Origin: JBBDYH01 sp040901795
GTDB lineage: Bacteria; Planctomycetota; Planctomycetia; Pirellulales; JALHPA01
Direction of reading: 5' to 3'
Assembly: GCA_040901795.1 (NCBI GenBank)
Contig: JBBDYH010000005.1
Location: 1 to 54,517, forward strand
DNA: 54,517 bases
Of this stretch, positions 34,385-43,513 are shown piece after piece. The notes below the pieces were generated by a model, which ran no database searches, was not told the DNA's origin, and saw nothing but the letters and a program-made list of their open reading frames with translations. A program made the position numbers and the translations under genes. Position 1 is the first letter of the stretch. Each line of letters begins with the position of its first letter.

Positions 34385-34416
34385 GTCCGCTTGTTCGGAG
34401 GCGAATGTAGTCAGCT

Positions 34417-35211
34417 ATGCGAACGTTCGCTACGATCAAAAGCCATTCGATCCATCCGATTCTGATTCCGTTTCCAATCGCCTTCCTCACCGCCACGGTA
34501 GTGTGCGATGCGATCGGATGGTTAAGCGGAGTCGCTGGCTGGTACCAAACCGGGGCCTGGATGAGCGTGGCCGGAATCGGAACGGCACTCTTGGCAGCGA
34601 TCCCTGGGTTTTTGGACTATCTCTTCTCCGTGCCGCCGCAGAGCTCCGCGAAAACGCGAGCGACGCGGCACATGATCGTCAACCTGAGCTCCGTCGCCTT
34701 GTTTGCCAGTGGGTGGCTGCTGCGGCCGGAGGGTGCTGCAACCGAGCCGCGGCTGCCGCTGGTCGGCATCGAAGCGGCTGGTCTGGGCTTGCTGATGATT
34801 GGCGGCTGGCTGGGAGGCACGCTCGTGCACCGCAACTTCATCGGTCCGGAACATCGCTACGCGCGGGCCGGCAAATGGCGTGAACAGCGGCTCGACGATC
34901 GATCCGGCGAGCCGTTGAAGGTCTGTCGCATGGACGAGTTGGAAGTCGATCAAATGCGACTGTTGCACGTTGGCGCTAAGCGAATTGTGCTGGCGCGCAC
35001 CGAGGACGGCTATACTGCGTTTCAGGACCGCTGCACGCACAAAGGCGGCCCGCTCTCCGACGGCGTGCTGATCTGCGGCCGCGTGCAGTGTCTGTGGCAC
35101 GGATCGCAGTTCGACGTCGTCACGGGTCAGGTGAAAGCCGGTCCGGCCGAGGACCCGATCGAGATCTACACCATCGAAGAGCGCGACGGGTTTGTATATC
35201 TAACCGTGTAG
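34417..35211 (+). CDS. DUF2231-Rieske [2Fe-2S] membrane protein
   Basis: The protein has 264 residues. The first 140 residues are a DUF2231 membrane domain with four spans (IHPILIPFPIAFLTATVVCD, TALLAAIPGFLDYLF, MIVNLSSVALFASGWLL, AAGLGLLMIGGWLGGTLV). The rest is a Rieske ferredoxin-like domain with cluster ligands in CTHKGGPLSDG (Cys206, His208) and CLWHGSQFD (Cys225, His228). It probably passes electrons at the membrane, but its partner is not visible. The gene stands alone between the surface protein and a block of GTGGGC/GCCCAC repeats. Confidence 0.92.
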   Translation: MRTFATIKSHSIHPILIPFPIAFLTATVVCDAIGWLSGVAGWYQTGAWMSVAGIGTALLAAIPGFLDYLFSVPPQSSAKTRATRHMIVNLSSVALFASGWLLRPEGAATEPRLPLVGIEAAGLGLLMIGGWLGGTLVHRNFIGPEHRYARAGKWREQRLDDRSGEPLKVCRMDELEVDQMRLLHVGAKRIVLARTEDGYTAFQDRCTHKGGPLSDGVLICGRVQCLWHGSQFDVVTGQVKAGPAEDPIEIYTIEERDGFVYLTV

Positions 35212-35212
35212 C

Positions 35213-35299
35213 GTGGGCTCCGCCCACCGAATTGGTAGTTATAGATGGGCTCTGCCCACCTGGCCGTGTACGGCAGACTCTGCGGTGGGCAAAGCCCAT
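35213..35299. repeat. Three GTGGGC-N3-GCCCAC palindromic repeats
   Basis: Three 15-base palindromes lie in the 98 bases between the converging Rieske and secreted-protein genes: 35213-35227 (GTGGGCTCCGCCCAC), 35245-35259 (ATGGGCTCTGCCCAC) and 35285-35299 (GTGGGCAAAGCCCAT). They may act as bidirectional terminators or are dispersed extragenic palindromes. Confidence 0.75.
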
Positions 35300-35309
35300 C
35301 CTACTCTCT

Positions 35310-36068
35310 CTACTCCGGCTCGGCGAATGTCTTTGGATCCACCTTGTCGAGCACCTTGAACTCGGTGATCTTCATCTCCTGAAACGTCGTTCCATCGCGC
35401 TTGGCCTCTAACTTTGTCGCGACCTTGATTCCGTCAAGCTCCTTGTAATCGCTGAAGCTCATTTCCTGCGTGAACTCATCGCCGCCGAACCCGACGACAT
35501 CCGCCACGAGCTTGACCGGCAGACCGGTCTCTTTATCGAAGTAGAGCGTGAAGTCCTTACCGTCCGGGGCGGTGACTTTCATGCCGCTGGCGGGCTTGCC
35601 GTTGACTTGTTCCTCGCCGGCCGCGGCGATCTTGAACCCCTTGCTCTTGACCGGCACGATGGTCATTGGGATTTGGCTGAGGTAAATCCGCCGCTTCTCG
35701 TTGGCCAGTCCGTCGCTGTCCAGCTCCATGGCGTTGTCTCCGAACTTTCGCCAACCCTTGTCGCCGGCGACCACGGTGACACCGCGGACCTTGTTGCCAC
35801 CGAATTCCCCCTCGAAGACGCGCCGCACGTGATCCAGGCCTTGGCTCGTCCCTTCGATGGTCCCTTCGCTTTCGTTGTCGCCAAAGCGGAATTTGGCGCT
35901 CGCCTTGAACTGAATCCCCTTGGCTTTGCTCAACTTCTCCTCGCCGCCGAGGGCCTTGATGGCTTTGTCGATCACCGCGGCAGGATCTTTTGCATCTTGG
36001 CCTGGCGCCGCACCCGCCAGAACTAGAATAACCACCGCCGCGATTGCGGCACTGAAGAAGCGTGTCAT
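35310..36068 (-). CDS. Secreted protein of unknown function, LolA-like
   Basis: The protein has 252 residues. A signal peptide covers about residues 1-24 (MTRFFSAAIAAVVILVLAGA then APGQ). The mature part has alternating beta pattern: AVIDKAIKALGGEEKLSKAK, FKASAKFRFGDNESEG, then TLYFDKETGLPVKLVADVV. That last motif (a DxxTGLPxK type) is common in LolA/LppX-fold exported proteins of Planctomycetes. The function is unknown; it may bind a lipid in the periplasm. The ATG at 36068 has GAGGTG upstream. The frame extends to 36131 but lacks a signal peptide there. Confidence 0.82.
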   Translation of the reverse strand: MTRFFSAAIAAVVILVLAGAAPGQDAKDPAAVIDKAIKALGGEEKLSKAKGIQFKASAKFRFGDNESEGTIEGTSQGLDHVRRVFEGEFGGNKVRGVTVVAGDKGWRKFGDNAMELDSDGLANEKRRIYLSQIPMTIVPVKSKGFKIAAAGEEQVNGKPASGMKVTAPDGKDFTLYFDKETGLPVKLVADVVGFGGDEFTQEMSFSDYKELDGIKVATKLEAKRDGTTFQEMKITEFKVLDKVDPKTFAEPE

Positions 36069-37469
36069 GAGGTCACCTCGTTGAGACATATGGAAAGCCA
36101 GCCGGGAACGGCGTGATTGTACTAGCGCCAAGGCAGGACCGAAACTATGCCACGGAAAATCTGCCGCATCGGCTGATCATAGCGATAGCTCGCGGTACCA
36201 TGGCTGAGTCTCTTGCGGCGGCCAAGCGCGAATTACTGCGCATCTGTGTTGATTTCGGCGAAAAATAATTAAATCACGGATTATGCGCAATGAGTCGGGA
36301 ACAGCAGCCGACGTGTGTTGCCGCAAGTTGTTGTGCCACAGCATTATCGGGCGGTTGCCGTCGATCGGCAGGGTGGAATTGTTGCGCGTTTGAATGCATC
36401 TTATTTTGCGCCACTCCCGGGGCGCCGCGATTTTCTTCTCACGTCTTTTGCGGCGCGAAAAAAACGCGGTTTGTGGGAACGAATTGCCGGTTGCGTGGCA
36501 GCGCGTTCCGACTCCAAGTGGTGTCGGCTCCCGGGCTTCGGTCGATTGGGACGAGCGCCGTACGGGCGATTTATTTCCCATTTGATGCAAACTTGATGTA
36601 ACGAATCTTGAACCGCTGAGACGCGGAGACGCGGAGTTCGGCAGGGGCTGGCAAGCGGCGGGATTAACTCCGAGCACGGACCATCACGTCCGTGTCGAAA
36701 AAGCCACGTCTCTGTGTGTGTTCATTTATACACTATCTTGACGTATTTGTCAAGAGGTGCGGCCGGAGAAATCCGAAGGAGACGGGGAGTAAGGCGGAAC
36801 GATGATCGGACTGATGAACGATGCAGCGGCAAGAGCGGGACAAGCGGGGGCGCCGCGATCCGTGACCGTTGGCCCTACGATTGGCCGTGGTTGAGCTTTC
36901 ACCGTTCGTTCCGAGCGTGCATGATCATGTTGACTGGGTGGCAAATGCGGCAGATTGCTTTGCCCGGCAATCCGGCGAGTAATCGGCGCGCGTTGGCAAT
37001 TCCGTCAGGCACGGGAGTGCCTGACCTACGTCACTGGACGAGCCAGCAGCGGCAGGGGGCGCGTCATTACCTCTAAGGCTCTGCGCCGGACGCCAGTGGA
37101 GTCGCGACATCGATACACCAGTCACAAGATCGGAGATCGACGCCCGGTCGATGTGACCGACGCGCGTTGTGACGTGACCGATTCATGACCCAGGACGGTC
37201 GTCCTGTGCGCGCTGGACACAGCCCTCGGGTGCGTCGGTCGATTTCACTCGCGGGGATTTGCCAAAAGCGCGTTCTGCGTCGAAGCGTCGGACCGACGCA
37301 AGTACATAACTTCTCTGGTCGATAGAATCGCCGCGCCACGTCGTAACAGTGAGAAAAGAGTTGGGGAATTGAGCGAGACTTGTTCGAACGAGTGGCGTCA
37401 CCAAACACGGCCGCAGTGGTATCCGGCGTAATCGCTCGCAAGCGGCTCGCGGTACGCTATTATGGCGGC
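36069..37469. other. Long non-coding stretch with repeats and a perfect inverted repeat
   Basis: About 1.4 kb holds no frame I believe. Visible elements are an AT-rich patch at 36241-36280 flanked by complementary 7-mers TGCGCAT (36237-36243) and ATGCGCA (36283-36289); a dispersed motif at 36612-36636 of the CGCTGAGACGCGGAGACGCG type, common in environmental genomes; and an inverted repeat at 36736-36755. The short frames here have no motifs, signal peptides or ribosome-binding sites. Confidence 0.5.
36736..36755. promoter_or_regulatory. Perfect 7-bp inverted repeat, possible operator
   Basis: The arms are TCTTGAC and GTCAAGA around GTATTT, in an AT-rich setting. It may be an operator, or a promoter element containing TTGAC. 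It lies about 720 bases upstream of the sigma-factor gene, so any link to that gene is uncertain. Confidence 0.4.
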
Positions 37470-38048
37470 ATGAGCAATGTGACGCAGATTCTGGCCGCGA
37501 TTGATCACGGCGACCCCCAGGCCGCGGCGAAGCTTTTGCCATTGGTTTATGAGGAGCTGCGAAAGCTGGCCGCTCAGAGGATGGCGCGGGAAAAGCCGGG
37601 GCACACACTCGAAGCGACGGCCCTTGTTCACGAAGCCTATCTGCGTCTTTTGGGGGGCGGTGCTGAGCAGCCGTGGAACAGCCGGGGTCACTTTTTCAGC
37701 GCCGCGGCCGAGGCCATGCGCCGCATTCTCGTCGAAAGCGCCAGGCGAAAGCATGCACTTCGGCGCGGAGGCGATCGACGAAAGCTGGAACTCGGTTTCA
37801 TCGAACCGGCCGTGCCACGCATCTCCGACGATATCCTCGCACTCGACGAGGCGTTGGAGAAGCTCGCGAAGAAAGACCCGATGAAGGCCGAACTGGTCAA
37901 ACTGCGCTACTTTGCCGGCTTGTCAATGGAGCAATTGGCCGAGGCGCTGGGGATTTCACCCGCGACCGCGCATCGCTACTGGAACTACGCCCGCGCATGG
38001 CTGCATCAGGAGATTGCGGGAAAGGACGAGGCACGGCCAGAAATTTAA
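37470..38048 (+). CDS. ECF sigma factor, planctomycete kinase-linked type
   Basis: The protein has 192 residues. Region 2 is seen in KLLPLVYEELRKLAAQRMAR and LEATALVHEAYLRLLGG, followed by GHFFSAAAEAMRRILVESAR. Region 4 has the helix-turn-helix AGLSMEQLAEALGISPATAH. The order and spacing suit the ECF group (TIGR02999-like) found beside Ser/Thr kinase genes in Planctomycetes and Acidobacteria. It should direct RNA polymerase to a small regulon. It starts at the ATG at 37470; the frame is open from 37380. The kinase gene follows after 72 bases, and phosphorylation by that kinase is a known pattern for such pairs. No anti-sigma factor is seen. Confidence 0.93.
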   Translation: MSNVTQILAAIDHGDPQAAAKLLPLVYEELRKLAAQRMAREKPGHTLEATALVHEAYLRLLGGGAEQPWNSRGHFFSAAAEAMRRILVESARRKHALRRGGDRRKLELGFIEPAVPRISDDILALDEALEKLAKKDPMKAELVKLRYFAGLSMEQLAEALGISPATAHRYWNYARAWLHQEIAGKDEARPEI

Positions 38049-38120
38049 AATAATTGTGAGAGACTTTGGCGAGGGAATACGCACTGAGGGAAGAGCCCTT
38101 TTGCACCCATGGAGTGAGTC

Positions 38121-41100
38121 ATGTCAACCACGGCGCGATCCGAGGAATCGATCTTTGCCGAAGCCTTGGACCAGCCGTCGGCCGAGGCGAGAGCGGCGTT
38201 CTTAGGCGCCGCGTGCGAGGGCGACGCCGGCTTGCGGGCCCGCCTCGAAAAACTGCTCAAATCACACACCGGTGCTGGTAGCTTTCTCCGGAAACCATTA
38301 GTCGGCACGGCTGAACAACCTCCTACCGATCGGCCAGGCACTGTCATTGGCCCGTACAAGCTCCTCCAGCAGATCGGCGAAGGGGGCATGGGCGTGGTCT
38401 ACATGGCCGAGCAGGAGCAGCCGGTTCGCCGGCGCGTAGCACTCAAGATCATTAAGCCGGGCATGGATAGCCGCCAGGTGATCGCCCGCTTCGAGGCGGA
38501 GCGGCAAGCCCTGGCGATGATGGACCACCAGCACATCGCCAAGGTACTGGATGCCGGCACGACCCAGTCGGCCCGCCCGTACTTCGTCATGGAGCTGGTG
38601 CATGGCGTCCCGCTAACGAAGTTCTGCGATGACAACCGCCTCACGCTTCGCCAGCGCTTGGAGTTGTTCGTCCCTGTCTGCCACGCAATCCAGCACGCTC
38701 ATCAGAAAGGCATCATCCATCGCGACATCAAGCCGACCAATATCCTGGTCACAATGTACGACGATGAGCCGGTCCCAAAGGTCATCGACTTCGGTGTGGC
38801 CAAGGCACTCGAACAGCGGCTGACCGAGAAGACGCTGTTCACGCAATTCGGCACGCTGGTCGGCACCTTCGAATACATGTCGCCCGAACAGGCCGAGATG
38901 AACGCGTTCGGGGTCGACACCCGCAGCGACGTGTATTCGCTGGGCGTGTTGCTCTACGAACTGTTGACCGGCACCACGCCGATCGAGCGACAACGGCTGA
39001 GCGAAGCGGCGCTGGGTGAATTGGTGCGGCTGATCAAGGAAGAGGAGGCGCCTCGGCCAAGCGTCCGGTTAAGTACATCCGCCGCGCTGCCCAAAGTTGC
39101 TGCCGCGTGCAAGACGGAACCAGAGCGGCTCTCACAGCTTTTGCGGGGTGAGCTGGACTGGATCGTGATGAAGTGCCTCGAAAAAGATCGCACACGGCGC
39201 TACGAAACCGTCAACGGCTTGGCTCGCGACGTGCAACGCTATCTGGCCGACGAGCCGGTTGAGGCCTGCCCGCCTTCCATTACGTATCGATTGCGGAAAA
39301 TTGCCCGCAAGCATCGCCGCTTGCTGACCGCAGCCGCTTCGTTTGCGGCCCTCCTTTTGATTGCGACGCTCGTCAGCATCTCGCTGGCCGCCTGGGCAAT
39401 CGACGCACAACGCCGCGCGGAACAAGCGCTTGCCAGCGAGCGCGTCGCGCGTGCCGAGGCCATCGCGGCAAAGGACAAAGCGGAGTCGTTCTCTAAGCGA
39501 CTCAGCGCGGCCACGCAAATCTCCAACGAGGGCTTGAATCACTACCACAAAGCGAACTGGGCTTTGGCTCATGATCGGTTCGCGAAGGCGGAAGAGATCG
39601 AGCCGGGTCTGAACCAGATTTACACCTTTCGCAGCATGTTATACGCGAACCTCGGTCTTTGGGACCGCGCCCTGGCGGACTACGACCGCCGTTTCCGTTT
39701 GGCGCGCCAGGGCAACGCGCAATGGTGCTACGAGCACGCATTGCTGAAGCGCATTTTGGGGGACGAACCGGGCTATCACCGCGCATGCCAGGAGGCACTG
39801 CGCCAGCACAGCCAGGCCAACCTTGCGATCAACCAATTCTACGTGGTACGGACCTGTCTGTTGTCGCCGGAGCCGGTCCACGATCCCATTGTCACGGCGG
39901 AATGGGCGGAGCGGCTGGCGGCTGACAACTATCTCCCTTGGTTCGTTAGCGCCGCCGCAGTAGCCCATTTGCGCAGAGGAAACTTCGAAAAGGCTGCCGC
40001 CCGATCCCGGGAAGCAATCACCATGGGCGGCAACTCTGAGGCAGGGATCTATCGACGCAATTATCTGACTCTGGCCATGGCCCTGCACCGGCTAGGACGC
40101 CAGTCGGAAGCTGAGGACGCCCTCGCGCGAGGGGAACAGGCTATCGACGAGTGGACAAGAGCCATGCAGGAAGGCTCGGTCGGCACAATGCCAATCAATT
40201 GGTGGGATTGGCTCGAGTGCCTGGTATTTCACCGCGAGGCAAAGATTCTCGTCACCGGCTCCCATCCGCCAGATGATCCTCGATTGAGCGCCATTCGTGA
40301 GCGAGCACTCGCCGCGATTACCTACGGTGACGCCTTCACGTTCATGGAGGCGGCGCGAGAGCACTTCAAGCGGAAAGATTGGGAACAGGCCGCCGCGAGC
40401 TTCTCAAAAGTCCTCGACCAACTGCCTCTGACATTCCGCGGCTACTCCGGGGAGATGCGGATGTGCGTGGAAATGGTTCAACAACCCGAAGTGTTCGCCA
40501 GCTTGATCAAGTTACGGCCGGATGATCCTCGGCTCTGGTATGCGCGCGGCCGGACCTATGCCAGTCAGAGCAAATGGTCCCAAGCCAGTGCCGATTACGC
40601 CAAGGCGCTCCGACTTCGCATGGATGAATGGTCGCGAGCCGGCCGATCCAAAGCCAGCGGAGATTGGTCCCGGACCGGCCGACAGATCGGCTCGTTAACA
40701 CATGACCTGGCCGCCCTGCGCGTGCTGGCTGGCGACGAGGCGGCGTACGCCGACCTGCGCGCGATTGTCATGCGCTATCAGGACCAGGTCAACGATCAGG
40801 TAGCTGCCCACCTCTTTTCCCGCGCTTGCACTCTCATTCCGAGCTCCGTCACCGACTGGTCGGTACCGGTGCGGTTGGCAGAACTGGCCGTCGCGAAGGA
40901 GCCTACGGTGGCTTGGCATCTTTACACCTTAGCCGCCGCCCAGTACCGCGCCGGTGACTACGCGCAAGCGGCTAAGCGCGCGGAAGAGTCACTCAAAGTG
41001 CATCCGACTTGGATTGGCCGCGGGCAGAACTTTGCCGTGTTGGCGCTCGTGTGCCAGCGGCTCGGCCGACACGACGACGCGCGAAAGTGGTTGGCCGAGA

Positions 41101-41246
41101 CGAAAGCCTGGCTGCACGAAACCAATCGGGCAATGGCCAGGACGGAGTTTGGATACGCCGCCTCGAACTACTTGGGCGACTGGCTGTCTGCCCAGATTCT
41201 CCTTCAGGAGGCCGAAACGCTGATCAGGGCACAAGAAGTCCCATAA
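38121..41246 (+). CDS. Ser/Thr protein kinase with C-terminal TPR-like region
   Basis: The protein has 1041 residues. A 75-residue N-terminal helical part precedes a Hanks-type kinase domain (about 79-375) with GEGGMGVVY, Lys109 in VALKII, HRDIKPTN (Asp202), DFGVAKAL (Asp223) and SPEQAEMN. One membrane span is at about 402-427. A long C-terminal tail follows with TPR-like helix pairs, for example KANWALAHDRFAKAEEIEPG and YRAGDYAQAAKRAEESLKVH. The kinase domain is cytoplasmic and the tail is outside if the single span is real. It is paired with the upstream sigma factor and followed after 29 bases by the cytochrome-ankyrin gene. Confidence 0.93.
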   Translation: MSTTARSEESIFAEALDQPSAEARAAFLGAACEGDAGLRARLEKLLKSHTGAGSFLRKPLVGTAEQPPTDRPGTVIGPYKLLQQIGEGGMGVVYMAEQEQPVRRRVALKIIKPGMDSRQVIARFEAERQALAMMDHQHIAKVLDAGTTQSARPYFVMELVHGVPLTKFCDDNRLTLRQRLELFVPVCHAIQHAHQKGIIHRDIKPTNILVTMYDDEPVPKVIDFGVAKALEQRLTEKTLFTQFGTLVGTFEYMSPEQAEMNAFGVDTRSDVYSLGVLLYELLTGTTPIERQRLSEAALGELVRLIKEEEAPRPSVRLSTSAALPKVAAACKTEPERLSQLLRGELDWIVMKCLEKDRTRRYETVNGLARDVQRYLADEPVEACPPSITYRLRKIARKHRRLLTAAASFAALLLIATLVSISLAAWAIDAQRRAEQALASERVARAEAIAAKDKAESFSKRLSAATQISNEGLNHYHKANWALAHDRFAKAEEIEPGLNQIYTFRSMLYANLGLWDRALADYDRRFRLARQGNAQWCYEHALLKRILGDEPGYHRACQEALRQHSQANLAINQFYVVRTCLLSPEPVHDPIVTAEWAERLAADNYLPWFVSAAAVAHLRRGNFEKAAARSREAITMGGNSEAGIYRRNYLTLAMALHRLGRQSEAEDALARGEQAIDEWTRAMQEGSVGTMPINWWDWLECLVFHREAKILVTGSHPPDDPRLSAIRERALAAITYGDAFTFMEAAREHFKRKDWEQAAASFSKVLDQLPLTFRGYSGEMRMCVEMVQQPEVFASLIKLRPDDPRLWYARGRTYASQSKWSQASADYAKALRLRMDEWSRAGRSKASGDWSRTGRQIGSLTHDLAALRVLAGDEAAYADLRAIVMRYQDQVNDQVAAHLFSRACTLIPSSVTDWSVPVRLAELAVAKEPTVAWHLYTLAAAQYRAGDYAQAAKRAEESLKVHPTWIGRGQNFAVLALVCQRLGRHDDARKWLAETKAWLHETNRAMARTEFGYAASNYLGDWLSAQILLQEAETLIRAQEVP

Positions 41247-41275
41247 CGACCATCACGATTCAATAGGAGTTCTCC

Positions 41276-43513
41276 GTGAGACACGTGCTACTCGTCGTCC
41301 TCGTATGGTCACTTACCATCAGCCAGGCAACCGCTCGCGAACCGGTCAGAATTGACTTCGCACGCGATGTTCAGCCGCTATTCAACGCGCACTGCATCGA
41401 GTGCCACGGTCCGGAGCAGCAGAAGAACGGCTTTCGGCTGGACCGGCGGCGCGATGCCATGCGCGGGGGAACCGGTAGGATGCTTGGCCGGAGCAGCGCC
41501 GCCAGCCGGTTGTATTTAAAGCTCATTGGAGATCAATTCGGGCCGCAGATGCCGCCCGCGGCTCCACTCGCTCAAGAAGAGATCGATATCATCAAGGCCT
41601 GGATCGACCAGGGCGCCGAGTGGCCCGATGAGTTGGCGGGTGAGGTTCCTCCAACACTCGCCGATCCGCAGGCAACGCGGGTGATGGAAGCGCTGCGCCA
41701 GGGAGACCGTCGAGCATTCAAAAAGATGCTGCGGGAAGTACCGGATCTTGCCAAGCGCACTGGGCCCGGTGGCTCGACTCCTTTGATGTACGCCGTGCTG
41801 TACGGAGACGCGGATGCGGTTCGGCTACTGTTGGACGCCGGAGCCGATCCCAACGTCCGCAATGAGGCAGGCGCCACGGCGCTCATGTGGGCAGTAGACG
41901 ACTTGGAAAAGACTCATCTGTTGCTCAAGAGCGGCGCCGACGTCAATGCACGCTCCGCAGACGGGCGGACGCCTTTACTGATTGCGACGGGCTACTTTGG
42001 GTGCGGCGAAATCGTCAGGCTTTTGCTCGACCACGGCGCTGACCCATCCGTAAAAGCGCCGAGCTATCGCGGACTGGTCACACCACTCAGGCAAGCGGCC
42101 GCCCTCGGCGATGAAGCCGTTCTGCGGATGCTCCTGGAGCGTGGCGCTGATGTGAAGGGTGCGGGTCCATTCCCCCTCATTGCATCGCTCAATGCGAAAA
42201 GCCCCGCCTGCGTTGACCTGTTGATCAAATCCGCAGACCCGAAGATCCTGCGTCCGGCCTTGTTGTCTGTTGCTTCGGCGTTCGGGAATCCACGTGTATT
42301 TGGCGACACGCGTACGGTGAAGATGCTCATCGATCACGGCGCTGACGTGAAGGCCAGGGATAGGGCCGGCCGCACGGTGCTGATGCTTGCGGCGCATCTC
42401 GACTCCTTGCCAGTGGACACGGTCACGGATTTGATCGAACACGGCGCTGAGATTAATGCGAAAACCGCCGAGGGCAAGACCGCTTTGGATTTTGCCCGCC
42501 AGCAAGGCGAAACGCTTATCGTCGACCTACTGGTCAAGGCCGGCGCAGCGCCTGGGAGCAATATAAGTCAGCCGGTCCCAAAGCCTGTCCCTGCCGGTTC
42601 TGTTCGCGATGCGCTTCGACGCAGCATTCCGCTGTTGCAAAGGGCCGACGTAGCGTTCCTGGAGAAAACGGGCTGCGTTTCGTGCCATCACAACTCGCTG
42701 ACTTCCATGATGATCGTGAAAGCGCGGAAACACGATGTCGAAGTGGACGACCAGATCGCCCAAACGCAATTGAAGAACGTTGCTTCTTATATCGAAAACT
42801 GGCGCGAGCGCGCTCTTGTGGGCGTTGGAATCCCCGGAGAGTCCAATACTGTCAACTACATCCTGGCCGGCATGGCGGCGGAGAACTATCCGCCCGATCT
42901 TGCCACCGATGCCATGGCCAGGTTCTTGAAAGGTCAGCAATCACCTAACGGTCGATGGCGGCGTGTGGGCCAGCGGCCGCCTCTTGGATCAAGCGAGATC
43001 CAAATCAATGCCATGTCGTTGCGGGCGTTGCAAGTATACGGACCCAAATCGCAGCGGCCGGAGTACGAGAAAGCCGTTCAAAAAGCCGTGAAGTGGCTGA
43101 AGCAAACCGCCCTCCAGACGACCGAAGACCGCACGTTTCAACTCCTCGGCCTGGCTTGGGCCGACCAAGACAGTGACACAATCCAAAGTGCCGCGCGTCG
43201 ACTGCTCGCCGAGCAACGGACTGACGGCGGGTGGGGCCAGCTTCCAACAATGCCGAGCGATGCTTACGCGACGGGGGAGGCGCTCGTCGCACTGAACGAG
43301 GCCGCCGGAATCGAAGCGAGGGATCCCGCCTATCAGCGTGGCGTGCAGTATCTCCTGGACACCCAACTCGAAGATGGATCGTGGTACGTGAAGAGCCGGG
43401 CGATACCGTTTCAGCCGTACTTCGAGAGCGGCTTTCCTCACGGCCCCGACCAGTGGATCTCCGCTGCGGCGACGAATTGGGCCGCCATGGCGCTTGCTCC
43501 GGCTGTGAGGTGA
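41276..43513 (+). CDS. Cytochrome c-ankyrin-CxxCH-cyclase-like fusion protein
   Basis: The protein has 745 residues and starts at a GTG with AGGAG upstream. A signal peptide covers about residues 1-20. Next comes a planctomycete cytochrome c domain (RIDFARDVQPLFNAHCIECH; CxxCH at 40-44), with the downstream QMPPAAPLAQEEIDIIKAWI. About seven ankyrin repeats fill 135-430 (for example TPLMYAVLYGDADAVRLLLD). A second heme site CVSCH is at residues 467-471. The C-terminal 230 residues look like an alpha/alpha barrel of the squalene cyclase/prenyltransferase type, with QSPNGRWRR and QRTDGGWGQLP resembling QW-like motifs. It is exported, binds probably two hemes, and follows the Ser/Thr kinase on the same strand. 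Confidence 0.88.
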   Translation: MRHVLLVVLVWSLTISQATAREPVRIDFARDVQPLFNAHCIECHGPEQQKNGFRLDRRRDAMRGGTGRMLGRSSAASRLYLKLIGDQFGPQMPPAAPLAQEEIDIIKAWIDQGAEWPDELAGEVPPTLADPQATRVMEALRQGDRRAFKKMLREVPDLAKRTGPGGSTPLMYAVLYGDADAVRLLLDAGADPNVRNEAGATALMWAVDDLEKTHLLLKSGADVNARSADGRTPLLIATGYFGCGEIVRLLLDHGADPSVKAPSYRGLVTPLRQAAALGDEAVLRMLLERGADVKGAGPFPLIASLNAKSPACVDLLIKSADPKILRPALLSVASAFGNPRVFGDTRTVKMLIDHGADVKARDRAGRTVLMLAAHLDSLPVDTVTDLIEHGAEINAKTAEGKTALDFARQQGETLIVDLLVKAGAAPGSNISQPVPKPVPAGSVRDALRRSIPLLQRADVAFLEKTGCVSCHHNSLTSMMIVKARKHDVEVDDQIAQTQLKNVASYIENWRERALVGVGIPGESNTVNYILAGMAAENYPPDLATDAMARFLKGQQSPNGRWRRVGQRPPLGSSEIQINAMSLRALQVYGPKSQRPEYEKAVQKAVKWLKQTALQTTEDRTFQLLGLAWADQDSDTIQSAARRLLAEQRTDGGWGQLPTMPSDAYATGEALVALNEAAGIEARDPAYQRGVQYLLDTQLEDGSWYVKSRAIPFQPYFESGFPHGPDQWISAAATNWAAMALAPAVR

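Noticed and set aside
36177..36677. 166-codon minus-strand frame in the long intergenic region
   Set aside because: Composition is unlike the neighbouring proteins, it has no motif or ribosome-binding site, and it overlaps a dispersed repeat motif.
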